Source: Leptodactylus fallax
Taxonomy: Eukaryota > Chordata > Amphibia > Anura > Leptodactylidae
Reading direction: 5' to 3'
Assembly: GCA_947044405.1 (NCBI GenBank)
Contig: CAMRHE010000156.1
Location: 1,283,001-1,347,000, forward strand
Length of the DNA stretch: 64,000 bases
Both the position numbers and the translations under genes were made by a program. A model generated the notes under the pieces. The model made no database searches and was not told the origin of the DNA. It worked only from the letters and a program-made list of their open reading frames with translations. This document shows positions 11,390-22,706 of the stretch, one piece after another (the stretch's first letter is position 1; each line of letters begins with the position of its first letter).

Positions 11390-11572
11390 TATATAACTTC
11401 TTTCTACCTGGGATAGCCCAGTTAATAGTTTTAGGAGTGCATGTCTCCAATGACACAAAGTGGGTGCAACGTATTGGGCACTGAAATGGCATATTTCTTT
11501 AAAAATTAAAATTTTCACTTTGTACATTAATTTTCAGGAAGCACTCTTAGGCTCAAAATGATAATAGCCCTT

Positions 11573-12360
11573 GATAAATTCCTTGAGGATTGTAGTTTCT
11601 AAAATGGAGTCACTTTTTGGGGGTTTCCATTGTATTGTTACTTCAGGGGCTCTGCAAATGCGACATGGCACCTGAAAACTATTCCATCAAAATCTGCCCT
11701 CCAAAACCAAATAGCGCTGTTTCCATTCCGAGCCCCACCATGTACCCATACAGCAGATTATAACCACATATGGGGTATTCCCATGTTCTGGAGAAATTGT
11801 GTAACAAACCTTGGGGAGCTTTTTCTCCTTTAACCCCTTGAAAATTAAAAATTTGGGGAAAAAGTGACATTCTAGTAATTTTTCTTTTGCACATTCCAAT
11901 GTTAATAAAATCTGTGAAAAGGCTGTTGGGTCAAAATGCTCACTATACTCCATGATAAATTCTGTGAAGGGTGTAGTTTCCAAAATGGGGTCACTTTTGG
12001 GGGGTTTCCTTTGTACTGGTGCTTTAGGGGCTCTGCAAATGGGACATGGCACCGAAAACTATTCCAGCAAAATCTGCTTTTCAAACGCCCATTGTTGCTC
12101 CTTCCCTTCTGTGCACTGCCATTTGCCCAAACATCAGTTTACACCCACATGTGGGGTATTTCTGTGCTCGGGAGAAATTGCATAACAAACTGTGAGATGT
12201 ATTTGTCCTTTACCCTTTGTGAAGGTGTTAATTTTAGGGCTAAATGAATGTGTTACTGAAAAAAAATGAAATGTCTAAATTTCACCTCCATATTGTTTTA
12301 ATTTCTGTGAAATGCTTAAAGGGTTAACAAACTTCAGAAATGCTGTTTTGAATTATTTGA
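11573..12360. repeat. Tandem units of the TTAA element (two units in copy A)
   Basis: A unit starting near GATAAATTCCTTGAGG at 11573 repeats at about 11955, giving a period of about 381 bp. Each unit contains GTAGTTTCTAAAATGG, then GGGGCTCTGCAAATG, then a stretch ending AACAAAC. Copy B holds three such units. Confidence 0.8.
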
Positions 12361-12644
12361 GGGGTTTTGAAAATGGGGTGATTTATGGGTGGTTTCTAAT
12401 ATATAGGCCTTTATAATCCCCTTCAGAACAGAAGTGGTCCCTAAAAAATTAGTTTGGGAAATTTTCTTGTAAATCTGGAAAATCGCAGTTACACTTGTAA
12501 GCCTTCTAAGATCCAAAATAAATGAAAGGACGATTAAAAGATGATGCCGATATAAAGCAGAGATATGGTAGATAATATTTATTAATGTATTTGGGTGGTA
12601 TGACTATCTGTCTGAAAAGCAGAGAATTTCACATTTTGAAAATT

Positions 12645-12672
12645 GCGATTTTTTTTTTTTTTTTTTTTTTTC
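12645..12672. repeat. Poly(T) tract
   Basis: A long uninterrupted T run inside the right part of TTAA element copy A. The same place in copy B (57780-57830) has shorter T runs. Confidence 0.8.
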
Positions 12673-12935
12673 CAAAATTTCCATCAAATATCCTATTTTT
12701 TTTATAAGTAAATATAAAAATATTGATCAATATTTACCACTAACATGAAGTACAATGTGTCATGAAAAAACAGTCTCAAAATCACTTATGTAAGTTAAAT
12801 TGTCTCAAAGTTATTGCCATATAAAGTGACACATGTCAGATTTGAAAAATGAGGCCTGGTCACGAAGATACTTTTAGGCTGTGTCCTGAAAAGGTTAAAC
12901 AAGCATCAGAACAAAATTGAGTTTGTTAAAAGCAC

Positions 12936-13268
12936 TTTTAGGCCGGGGCCCCACATGGGATAAATGCCACGGTATGTCCGCAGCAGTAATGTCGCGGAAA
13001 AATAAACACGGCATTTTACAGTCCCTGTAAAGTGGATGGGTTTCTAGTGAAGCCCATCCACACATTGCGGGAAAATACATGCATCGGACCCGCTGTCAAT
13101 TATACCTACGGATACGCCAGTGGTTTTCCTATAGGTATAATTGAAGCAGAAAGGTTTCCTCTGCGGACTTTCTGTGAAAAATACTGCGGGAAAAACCACA
13201 ATGTGTAACCGCTGCGGTTTTTCCCGCAGTGCTTTTTTGCTGCGGCCGCTACGTGGGGCCTTAGGCTT
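12936..13268. mobile_element. Short inverted-repeat element, GGGGCCCCACATGG ends
   Basis: The left end TTAGGCCGGGGCCCCACATGG and the right end ACGTGGGGCCTTAGG are imperfect inverted repeats around a non-coding core that includes TTTCCTCTGCGGACTTTCTG. A second copy in the opposite orientation is at 48668-48928. End fragments are at 13490-13512 and 45155-45178. Confidence 0.75.
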
Positions 13269-13269
13269 A

Positions 13270-13921
13270 TGAGGTTTTCCAGGATTAAAATATTGATGAC
13301 CTATCTAAACTCTGTTGTCCTTTCAAACAGCTGAACTGATCCCTACCGATCTAACATTGATGATCTATCCTTAGGATAGGTGGCTACAGAAGGAATGGGA
13401 AATGTATAGGAAGCACTTCTGTTCAATCCACTCTTGGCTTTGTCTCAAAAAACTGCAGAAAAATCTTCAACAAAAAAAGCTGTGTATCCGCAACGTGGGG
13501 CCTTAGCCTAAAAGTTTGGTCATTTGATCATTGGATTAGAGCAGGGCTTTTCAAGCTTTAACTCAGGCCTCACCAGTTAATCCACAGCGATGCTCAGGCC
13601 TCACCATTGGTGAACCCTGACACCAGAACGCTCAGATGAATTAAATTTGCCTACTAAAGGCCATACAGCATTAACATGGGTACAAAATTAATTAACTATT
13701 TAGCTCAGAACAAATTTGATGTTTAATAGTTCTCCAGTGGCTCCAAATAGACACAATGCAATACAGAATAGACAAACACACAATAATGCAATATAGAATA
13801 AAGTACAGTTTCAGATATATGCATACTTGCTCCAGTGGTGCATGTATCACGCCACACACTGTTTACATGTCATGCCCCTATTTTCAGGTCATAAAAATCT
13901 TGACACAATAACACAGCATAC
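13270..13921. other. Unassigned sequence with repeat relics
   Basis: This holds a GATGACCTATC/GATCTATCCTTAGGATAGG segment common in frog repeats, one end fragment of the GGCCCCAC family (13490-13512) and a stretch ACTCAGGCCTCACCA. No gene is seen. Confidence 0.5.
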
Positions 13922-13923
13922 TA

Positions 13924-15490
13924 CAGTCATGGCCAAAAGTTTTGAGAATGACACAAATATTATATTTTCACATGATCTGCTGCCCTCTGGTTTTTATGTG
14001 TGTTTGTCAGATGTTTTTATCACATACAGAAATATAATTGCATTCATATTATGAGTAACCGAAGCTTATATTGACAGTTAGAATGAGTTAATGCAGCAAG
14101 TCAATATTTGCAGTGTTGACCCTTCTTCTTCAGGACCTCTGCAATTCTCCCTGGCATGCTCTCAATCAACTTCTGGACCAAATCCTGACTGATAGCAGTC
14201 CATTCTTGCAGAATCAATGCTTTAATTTTGTCTGAATTTGTTAGTTTTTGTTTGTCCACCCGTCTCTTGATGATTGACCACAAGTTCTCAATGGGATTAA
14301 GATCTGGGGAGTTTCCAGGCCATGGACCCAAAATCTCTATGTTTTGTTCCCTGAGCCATTTAGTTATCACCTTTGCTTTATGGCAAGGTGCTCCATCATG
14401 CTGGAAAAGGCATTTTTGAGCGCCAAACTTCTCTTGGACGGTTGGGGGAAGTTGCTCTTGGAGGACATTCTGGTACCATTCTTTATTCATGGCTGTGTTT
14501 TTAGGCAAGACTGTGAGAGAGCCGATTCCCTTGGCTGAGAAGCAACCCCACACATGAATGGTTTCAGGATGCTTTACAGTTGGCATGAGACAAGATTGGT
14601 GGTAGCGCTCACCTCTTCTTCTCCGAATAAGCTGTTTTCCAGATGTTCCAAACAATCGAAAAGGGGATTCATCAGAGAAAATGACTTTACCCCAGTCCTC
14701 AGCAGTCCACTCCCTGTACCTTTTGCAGAATATCAGTCTGTCCCTGATGTTTTTTCTGGAGAGAAGTGTCTTCTTTGCTGCCCTCCTTGAGACCAGGCCT
14801 TGCTCCAAGAGTCTCCGCCTCACAGTGCGTGCAGATGCACTCACACCTGCCTGCTGCCATTCCTCAGCAAGCTCTGCACTGCTGGTAGCCCGATCCCGCA
14901 GCTGAAACACTTTTAAGAGACGGTCCTGCCGCTTGCTGGTCTTTCTTGGGCGCCCTGGAGCCTTTTTGACACCAATGGAACCTCTCTCCTTGAAGTTCTT
15001 GATGATGCGATAGATTGTTGACTGAGGTGCAATCTTTCTAGCTGCAATACTCTTCCCAGTTAGGCCATTTTTGTGCAGTGCAATGATGACTGCACGTGTT
15101 TCTTTAGAGATAACCATGGTTAACAGAAGAGAAACAATGATGGCAAGCACCAGCCTCCTTTTAAAGTGTCCAGTGGTGTCATTCTTACTTAATCATGACA
15201 GATTGATCTCCAGCCCTGTCCTCATCAACACCCACACCTGTGTTAATGGAGCAATCACTGAAACGATGTTAGGTGGTCCTTTTAAGGCAGGGCTGCAATG
15301 ATGTTGAAATGTGTTTTGGGGGATAAAGTTCATTTTCTAGGCAAATATTGACTTTGCAAGTAATTGCTGTTAAGCTGATCACTCTTTATAACATTCTGGA
15401 GTATATGCAAATTGCCATTAGAAAAACTGAAGCAGTAGACTTTGTAAAAATTAATATTTGTATCATTCTCAAAACTTTTGGCCATGACTG
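13924..15490 (-). mobile_element. Intact-looking Tc1-like DNA transposon, DD35E (Traveler-type)
   Basis: Ends read CAGTCATGGCCAAAAGTTTT on both sides, inverted, flanked by TA (13922-13923 and 15491-15492). Outer repeats of about 38 bp match closely. A second inverted pair lies inside (GCAAGTCAATATTTGC at about 14096, and its complement GCAAATATTGACTTTGC at about 15342), a two-site arrangement like the IR/DR ends of other Tc1 relatives. The 1567-bp element contains one uninterrupted transposase gene on the minus strand. Confidence 0.93.
14101..15117 (-). CDS. DD35E Tc1-like transposase, apparently intact
   Basis: A 338-residue transposase acting on the flanking inverted repeats. I chose the ATG at 15117 because it sits in a strong Kozak context (ACCATGG) and gives the family-like start MVISKETRAV; an in-frame ATG 33 bases upstream is less likely. 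It has an N-terminal helix-turn-helix pair (residues 1-110) with a GRPRKTSKRQ linker near residue 60. The catalytic domain shows all three acidic residues: Asp in VIFSDESPF, Asp in FQHDGAPCH and Glu in DLNPIENLW. The spacing between the last two is 35 residues, the signature of DD35E Tc1 relatives (Traveler). No stop or frameshift is visible. It could be, or recently have been, functional. Confidence 0.92.
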   Translation of the reverse strand: MVISKETRAVIIALHKNGLTGKSIAARKIAPQSTIYRIIKNFKERGSIGVKKAPGRPRKTSKRQDRLLKVFQLRDRATSSAELAEEWQQAGVSASARTVRRRLLEQGLVSRRAAKKTLLSRKNIRDRLIFCKRYREWTAEDWGKVIFSDESPFRLFGTSGKQLIRRRRGERYHQSCLMPTVKHPETIHVWGCFSAKGIGSLTVLPKNTAMNKEWYQNVLQEQLPPTVQEKFGAQKCLFQHDGAPCHKAKVITKWLREQNIEILGPWPGNSPDLNPIENLWSIIKRRVDKQKLTNSDKIKALILQEWTAISQDLVQKLIESMPGRIAEVLKKKGQHCKY

Positions 15491-15786
15491 TACACAACTT
15501 TGTCAAGCTCTATGCTGCTCCCCTCCATATTTTACACAGGCCTGTTCCACACAGCCATCATATTTTATCCATGGGCAAATTTATGCAAGGCCCCAAAATG
15601 TTTCTCTTGGTGGCTCCTCACGGTATAATCATACTGTATGTATAATACAGTATATATAGCAAGGGTCAGCAACTTTTTTTGTATGGTATGCTAAAGTTTT
15701 AAAAATCAAAGATGAAGTAGTCAGAGTGCCATGCACTTAATTGCAAGGATATTGTCCCGTACTTGAAAGACATATCAAGCAAACTA

Positions 15787-16140
15787 CAGTGGCTTGCAAA
15801 AATATTCATACCCCTTGAACATTTTCACATTTTGTCACCTTACGACCACAAACTTAAAATCTCAATAAAATACATTTAAGTGATAGACCAACACAAAGCG
15901 GCACATAATTGTGAAGTGGAAGGAAAATGATACACGGTTTTCAAAATTTTGATCAAATAAACATCTGAAATGTGTGACGTGCAAAAGCATTCAGCCCCCT
16001 GTACTCTGATATCACTAAATAAAATCCAGTGCAATCAATTCCTTCAGAAGTCACTTAATTAGTTAATAGAGTCTGGCTGTGTGTAATTTTGTCTCAGTAT
16101 AAATACACCTGTGAAGGACTCTGGTTTGTTAGAGAACACT
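15787..16140. mobile_element. Tc1-like element, left-end fragment
   Basis: This starts CAGTGGCTTGCAAAAATATT after TA and runs through the noncoding leader typical of a Tc1 family, ending around GAGAACACTAGTGAAC just before the transposase would start. The same family starts at 50415. Confidence 0.8.
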
Positions 16141-16248
16141 AGTGAACCACAAAATATAAAGTACACTAAAAATTCACTTTTATTAATATGCACTAAAATA
16201 AATAAACTCTTGAAACTCCAAGTGTCATCTCAGTGATGAGTTAAAAAC

Positions 16249-17035
16249 ATGGGGATTGGGTACAGAGATACTGCACTGTTTCTTGGACTCTATTCACACT
16301 TGAAAATTAAAATAGCATCTGTCAGTAACTCTGGGACAATGAATCTGTTAGTGAGGTGCCAGCATATGGTTCGCTCTGCCACGGGAAAAAATGTCACCCC
16401 TACTGGCAAAGATCTAGGGTGTCAAGCTCAGACCCCCCCCCGTCATTATAGAAACCACAATGATGCTGGTAAAACCTCACACATCCCACATTTGAACCGC
16501 CCACCTAGATCTGAATCTGGTAGCCAGGTGGGGTGGATTAGCACATAACACCCACATCTAAGCTGTCCACTGAGCACAACCAGATCTACAAATGCAGTGT
16601 AACCAGTGGGTACAGAGATACTGCAGTGTTTCTTGGGCTCTATTCACACTTAGCAACCAACGTAGCATCTGTCAGTAACTCTGGGACAATGGTTTAAATC
16701 CCAGAGCAACCTACAATAAAGTCTGGATGATTGCATTGGCAAAGACTCCAGTACTATAAACAGATAGCTACTTAGTACGATGGAGGTGAGCACTCAGCAG
16801 TCTAAACATCCATGTTATTATGTACCATGGATGTTCTGATAAGGAGGTTCCAGCATACTGTTCACTCTGCCACGGGAAAAATGTCACCCCTACTGGCAAA
16901 GAGCTAGGGTGTCAAGCAGAGACCCCTGTATTTGTACAGGAGTGCCGGAACACCAATGCTGCTGGTAAAACCTCACAGATCCCTCATTGAAGACACCCAC
17001 CTAGATGTGAATCTGGTAGCCAGGTGGGGATGTCC
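16249..17035. repeat. Imperfect tandem duplication
   Basis: The segment beginning GGGTACAGAGATACTGCA and running through CTGCCACGGGAAAAA to CTGGTAGCCAGGTGGGG occurs twice, at about 16257-16535 and 16609-17025. The second copy carries about 130 extra bases in its middle (16692-16843). No coding is evident. Confidence 0.85.
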
Positions 17036-17044
17036 AGTTTCAGA

Positions 17045-17260
17045 CAAATACTGAGAGATCAATGTTATTGTTTGAATGCACCTATGTGTACAACACATGC
17101 TCATGGACTAATTTTTATCCACTAGAAGTAAGCAGAAGGAATGACATTGAGCAGAGATCTAGAAAACAATGAGGAATTGATACAGAAAGTATATTGGAAA
17201 ATTGCATTACTTTTCATTATACAAACAATAACATTTGTCTCTCAATATTTGTCTGAAACT
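17045..17260. repeat. Relic shared (inverted) with 22720-22920
   Basis: ATTTTTATCCACTAGAAGTAAGCAG, shared with the complement at 22795-22830, together with matching surroundings, identifies a dispersed repeat in opposite orientations at the two places. Confidence 0.6.
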
Positions 17261-17562
17261 GAACAACCCCTTTATGAATATATCCATACAAATATGTCCA
17301 GACTTCTTGAAATAAATGAACGTCCAGTTTAATGTGTTTAGCATTCATATTATACTTTTACAGTTGTGTGAAGGTACAAGAACAAACTACACATACAACT
17401 GCTGTTGGCCTGGCCTGGACACTAGGGCATCAGGTCTTAGACTCCCCCCCCCCCCCATATTGCCTCTTCCCTACTGACTGTTTCCATGGTCAACGAAAGA
17501 ATCCCAGGAAGAGAAAAAATATATGCAGCTCACCTCCAGGAAGTCCAGTTTTCAATGGAAAA

Positions 17563-17768
17563 GTGTGAAAGTCCAAACAAATAAATTCGTCTGGCACTCT
17601 ATGGTAAAAATCAAATCCAATCTTTTTTTTTTTTCACATTCCTAGAGAGTAAAAACAGCATGACTGTTATAAGAGGGAAAAAAATGTCGTCTTATGTTTT
17701 GTACATCACATGGATCCTTAGTCATACTAGGAGTGCCGGACAAATTTCTTTGTTTGGACTTTCACACA
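17563..17768. repeat. Small foldback
   Basis: GTGTGAAAGTCCAAACAAAT followed by TCGTCTGGCACTC on the left is complementary to GAGTGCCGGACAAA ... TTGGACTTTCACAC on the right. Arms are about 38 bp around a loop of about 130 bp. Confidence 0.75.
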
Positions 17769-17897
17769 ACTAAAGAGCGAGATTGCCGTTTTTAAACAAA
17801 GAGCAGTGGTGCTTCAAGCAGCAAAGAAAGCCCTGTGCCAGGAAGATATGCCTGAAATGCTGACTTCGGCACTGGTGCCAGAGGTTGCTGACCCTTG

Positions 17898-18945
17898 ATT
17901 ATATAAATTTGTCACTTGCTTGCTCCTCCTCCATCCCAGAGAGCACACAAAGTAGGAGTAAGATGACATATTGTTGCTGCCTGACAGGTTTGAGTTTCAG
18001 AAGTGAAGTAAAGCACTTCATTCAGCCCCTGTGCCATGCCAATGCTTGCTTTCGTCTGGCACAGGGATCAAGAAGTGATGCATTAGGCTGCTGATCTGTG
18101 CCTTACCAAACTGAGCCACACCTCACAGTTAGAGAAGCCATGGTCTAGAGTGACTAAATTTGGTGTTCCTTTACCAATGTTTCATAGTTCCTGAATTTAG
18201 GCTAAGTTCACATGTGTGTCAAGTGTCCGTGAGTTGAAAAAGTGCTCCAAGCCTGACACCCAACGGGCATCATTATAGTCAATGACGTCTTGCGGGCTCT
18301 GTCCATGTCCACTATTTTGTGTTCCGTTTTTACGTTCTTCTGGTCCTCTGGAGCAGATTTGAACGTAGTCTTAACAGTTGCATATTCTCATTAAAAATTG
18401 ACACTGAAGATATATATGGAAGGCGTGGATCATTTATATAGAAAAAGTGCCAAAATAAAGTATGAAGAGTGATAAATAGGCAGGTTTGTTTGTTTTTTTT
18501 TTTTTTTTTTTTTAATATTGTGCCCTTTTTGAATTTTGGAATCCTGAAAAACTAGAATGTCCTATAGCAGAGGACCCCTTCTTTGGCCATTCATCCCAAC
18601 AATTCCTAGCATTTAGCCCACATTATTTTTCACTTTTCATTGTCTACCATTTATTTGGGTAGTTCTGTTTGTCAAATGTGATTTCTGTGTTCATGTACTG
18701 AAGTCCCTTTCCCTTTTAAAGAAGGTTCACCATATTGTTATCATGTAAACAGCTCCTAAAGCTGAACAGTATAGACTTGTCCTCTTTCCTATATGAATAT
18801 TATGTTAGAGGCTACATGTGCATGATGCAGATTTTGTTGTGGGAAAATCCACATGAAATCAGCAGTTCCATGCACAGAAAATCCATACACCAACTCTTTC
18901 ACATTTTTGTGCAGATTGTTACCCCAAGGTTGGGGTAACTTCAGA
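17898..18945. other. Unassigned sequence with one short repeat and a T run
   Basis: A segment beginning AGGCTAAGTTCACATG at 18199 and running to about 18370, with GACACCCAACGGGC, belongs to a common dispersed frog repeat; related sequence is at 41185-41310. A poly(T) run lies at about 18491-18514. No gene is seen. Confidence 0.5.
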
Positions 18946-18947
18946 TA

Positions 18948-20555
18948 CAGTGCCTTGCGAAAGTATTTGGCCCCCTTGAACTTTTCAACATTTTGCCACA
19001 TTTCAGGCTTCAAACATAAGGATATAAAATGTAAAATTTTTGGTGAAGAATCAACAACAAGTGGGACACAATAGTGAAGTGGAACGAAATTTATTGGATA
19101 TTTTAAACTTTTGTAAAAAATAAAAAAAAACTGAAAAGTGGGCGTGCAAAATTATTCGGCCACCTTTTGCTGCGATTATAGCTGCAAGTCGCTTGGGGTA
19201 TGTCTCTATCAGTTTTGCACATCGAGAGACTGAAATTCTTGCCCATTCTTCCTTGGAAAACAGCTCGAGCTCAGTGAGGTTGGATGGAGAGCATTTGTGA
19301 ACAGCAGTTTTCAGCTCTTTCCACAGATTCTCGATTGGATTCAGGTCTGGACTTTGACTTGGCCATTCTAACACCTGGGTACGTTTATTTGTGAACCATT
19401 CCATTGTAGATTTTGCTTTATGTTTGGGATCATTGTCTTGTTGGAAGATAAATCTCCGTCCCAGTCTTAGGTCTTTTGCAGACTCCAACAGGTTTTCTTC
19501 CAGAATGGTCCTGTATTTGGCTCCATCCATCTTCCCATCAATTTTAACCATCTTCCCTGTCCCTGCTGAAGAAAAGCAGGCCCAAACCATGATGCTGCCA
19601 CCACCATGTTTGACAGTGGGGATGGTGTGTTCAGGGTGATGAGCTGTGTTGCTTTTACGCCAAACATATCGTTTTGCATTGTGGCCAAAAAGTTCGATTT
19701 TGGTTTCATCTGACCAGAGCACCTTCTACCACATGTTTGGTGTGTCTCCTAGGTGGCTTGTGGCAAACTTTAAATGAGACTTTTTATGGATATCTTTGAG
19801 AAATGGCTTTCTTCTTGCCACTCTTCCATAAAGGCTAGATTTGTGCAGTGTACGACTGATTGTTGTCCTATGGACAGACTCTCCCACCTCAGCTGTAGAT
19901 CTCTGCAGTTCATCCAGAGTGATCATGGGCCTCTTGGATGCATCTCTGATCAGTCTTCTCCTTGTTTGAGATGAAAGTTTAGAGGGATGGCCGACTCTTG
20001 GTAGATTTGCAGTGGTCTGATACTCCTTCCATTTCAATATGATCGCTTACACAGTGCTCCTTGGGATGATTAAAGCTTGGGAAATTTTTTTGTATCCAAA
20101 TCCGGCTTTAAACTTCTCCACAACAGTATCACAGACCTGCCTGGTGTGTTCCTTGGTCTTCATGATGCTCTCTGCGCTTTAAACAGAACCCTGAGACTAT
20201 CACAGAGCAGGTGCATTTATACAGAGACTTGATTACACACAGGTGGATTATATTTATCATCATCAGTCATTTAGGACAACATTGGATCATTCAGAGATCC
20301 TCACTGAACTTCTGGAGTGAGTTTGCTGCACTGAAAGTAAAGGGGCCGAATAATATTGCACGCCCCACTTTTCAGTTTTTTATTTTTTACAAAAGTTTAA
20401 AATAACCAATAAATTTTGTTCCACTTCACAATTGTGTCCCACTTGTTGTTGATTCTTCACCAAAAAATGTAAATTTTATATCCTTATGTTTGAAGCCTGA
20501 AATGTGGCAAAAGGTTGAAAAGTTGAAGGTGGCCGAATACTTTCGCAAGGCGCTG
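18948..20555 (-). mobile_element. Tc1-like DNA transposon, DD34E
   Basis: The left end CAGTGCCTTGCGAAAGTATT and its right complement (20536-20555; two mismatches) are flanked by TA (18946-18947 and 20556-20557). Inverted repeats extend about 200 bp, including GAATCAACAACAAGTGGGAC. The 1608-bp element carries a broken transposase on the minus strand. Confidence 0.92.
19051..20163 (-). pseudogene. DD34E Tc1 transposase with two nonsense codons
   Basis: The start ATG at 20163 gives MKTKEHTRQV, the usual beginning of this Tc1 group. The frame is colinear to 19051 except for a TAA at 20047-20049 (after PRSTV) and a TAG at 19726-19728 (just before VLWSDETKIELFG). Catalytic residues are all present: Asp in LWSDETK, Asp in FQQDNDPKH, Glu in DLNPIENLW, with 34 residues between the last two. 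Both stops are single-base changes. The C-terminus runs into the terminal repeat, so the exact natural stop is uncertain. Confidence 0.9.
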
Positions 20556-20557
20556 TA

Positions 20558-21404
20558 TATGTAAAATCTTACATCAGCAAATTCACCTATGGAAATTAAT
20601 AGGATCCCAAAGCAAACCGCAAAGTCACAAGGCACCCCCTTGAGAAAGCATATGTAAAATATGTTGGGTTGCAATCGCTTTCCTGACTGGTCTACATCTC
20701 TTATGTATGGTATTAAGAAATTATTATTTTGTCACTGTTGTACCTTTTTGCCCATAACTTTTTAGGTAGTATTGTGCAGTATTTAGATTATGCTTGAGCT
20801 ATGTACTTACTTTTTTTTTTTTTTTTAAATGTTGATATACTGGAATTTACTACAGAGTTTAAGCCCCATGATTTATTTTACTGTATAAATTTAAAAAAAA
20901 AAATGGGAAAAGAGAAACCCTAGAGTTCTTAAAACAATGCGTGTACAATATATTTGTTCCAGTGTGTTCCATTATTAACGAACCATAGCACAAGTGTGAG
21001 TAGAGCAGTAACAGGTGTAAAAGTAAAATATAAGAATGACTCTTCTAGGGAAAATGTATGTAAAAGGGATTTTGTGATTTCTGTATGAATACTGATTGCT
21101 GCATTCACTACCAGGGTAAAACGCCTCCATTCCCAGGATTGGTGAGGTCTCAGCAGTCAGACTCCCACAAATGAGCAATTTATCCTATGGATAGAGGATA
21201 AATATTGTTTGTGGCATGACCCATTTGAAGGGATTTTCCAGGCTTTATCAATTGGGTCTAACACCCAAGGCCCGCATTGATCAGCTATTTGTAGCAGTAG
21301 CATATCCCCCTGAGTGCCTCTTCCATTTCACAGGCTATACAGTATGACTTCACATGGCCTGTTCACTTGAATAGGACTGAGCTATAATGCTAAGCCTAAC
21401 TTCT
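20558..21404. other. Unassigned sequence
   Basis: No gene or clear element. It includes a T run near 20810-20826 and, at 21215-21330, a segment (GGGATTTTCCAGGC, AACACCCAAGGCC) resembling ends of dispersed frog repeats. Confidence 0.45.
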
Positions 21405-21872
21405 ATTTATTAATTTTAAAAATGTTTTAGGCAGGTGTGAGGAAAAACTGCAAAGAATGCTTTCAAAAATAGAAGTGTTAACAAAGTGAATGAACAAAAG
21501 AGAAATTTAAATCACATCAATATTTAGTGTGTTCACGTGCACACAGTTTTTGAAGGGACTCGGGAGATCTAGTCACAGATCTTCTGTGGATGTAGGCTTG
21601 CTGAAATCCTTCTGTCTCTTCATTTAATCACAGACAGACTGGATGATGTTGAAATCAGGGCTCTACGAAGGCCATATCATCACTGCCAGGACTTATCATC
21701 CAAAGGACTGTCACACCAATTATTGATTTCATTTAGATTTTTTCTTTTGCTCTTTCACTTTATTTTTTGTTAATTGGCAAAAATAAACTTTTAACACTTT
21801 TATTTTTGAAAACATTCTTACTTTGCAGCATTTTTCCTCTTGTCTAAAAATTTAGCATGACACTGTAAACTA
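21405..21872. mobile_element. Internally deleted Tc1-like element
   Basis: The left segment GAGGAAAAACTGCAAAGAATG followed by AAAAATAGAAGTGTTAA is inverted on the right (TTAACACTTTTATTTTTGAAAAC, TTTGCAGCATTTTTCCTC), with outer ends near 21405 and 21872. Between them a short piece (GGATGATGTTGAAATCAGGGC, about 21640-21660) matches on the minus strand the region around the last catalytic Glu of Tc1 transposases. Most of the gene is gone. Confidence 0.65.
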
Positions 21873-22204
21873 ACATCTAACAAGTTGTACTGATTTGCAG
21901 AACTATATTTTCATTCAGCTGCTCAGCTACACATGCTTTGTTCAATCTGCACCACAGTTTAAACATGATTGCTTTAGGTTTACACTGCATGGATCCATCT
22001 GTAGGGGACAATCAGATGTTTATTCTACAGATTAACAATGCATACAGCTAACGTGGTTTAAGCAACACCAGATCTTCATAGTCATAGCTTAATCGTAAGG
22101 AAATCCACAATAGTTAAAATCACCAGTGGAAGACATCAGTTACAGAATTGCACTGATATATATATCAGCATTAAAGAAATTGTCCAGGTTCAGACCAGTA
22201 TTAA

Positions 22205-22702
22205 AGGGGTATTCCCATGAACATAACCATTTTTAAATTGGTAGATAATTAAAAGGTAAACATTTTTCAAATATAAGTATTTAAAAATTTTGCAGAGTTT
22301 TAAAGATTTTCTCAAAATATCTTGTGGTGACAGTCTGTTGTCTTAATCGGTTGCCAGTGGATACAACCATGAATGCTGGACCTTTCTAAGGTCAGAATAT
22401 CAGTCATGATGTCCTTATTGTGGCCAGGATATCTTCTCATACATGTAGCATCCCTGCCTGATAACGTAGCTGCAATAAGGACATCATGTGTGGGTTTTCG
22501 ACAAGTCCCATACCATAGAAAGTTTCTGCATTTGTGGTCGTAACCACTGGCAATCAATCTAGACAACAAGAATGTCGGCACTAAGATGGTTAAAGAAAAT
22601 CTTTAAAACGCTGCAGAATTTTTAACTACTTATATTTGCAAAAATGTTTAACTTTTAATTATCTACAAATATAAATATGATTATGTTCATGGGAATACCC
22701 CT
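22205..22702. mobile_element. TTAA-flanked short inverted-repeat element
   Basis: The left end AGGGGTATTCCCATGAACAT and its exact right complement (22683-22702) are flanked by TTAA (22201-22204 and 22703-22706). The 498-bp element is non-coding. A diverged partial relative lies in the OTULIN intron at 44877-45060. Confidence 0.85.
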
Positions 22703-22706
22703 TTAA

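Larger units (their letters stand above)
457..12894. mobile_element. Long non-coding TTAA-flanked DNA element, copy A (host of nested insertions)
   Basis: The left end reads CCTTTTCACGACAC after TTAA (453-456). The right end reads GTGTCCTGAAAAGG before TTAA (12895-12898). These are inverted repeats of each other with one mismatch, flanked by a TTAA target duplication. TTAA duplications are known for the piggyBac and Kolobok superfamilies; which applies cannot be settled here. After removing the nested L1 (2441-8977) and Tc1 element (9864-11389), about 4.4 kb remains with no coding capacity, so the element is non-autonomous. Internally it repeats a phrase of the type GGGGTGTAGTTTCCAAAATG many times, in both orientations. 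Copy B at 51340-58021 has the same order of internal landmarks. Confidence 0.85.
15660..17897. mobile_element. hAT-like non-autonomous element with CAAGGGTCAGCAAC ends
   Basis: The left end CAAGGGTCAGCAAC (15660-15673) is exactly inverted at GTTGCTGACCCTTG (17884-17897). The 14-bp ends resemble hAT termini, but no clean 8-bp duplication is visible because both flanks are AT-rich. The inside is non-coding and holds a Tc1 end fragment, a tandem duplication and a small foldback. Confidence 0.65.
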
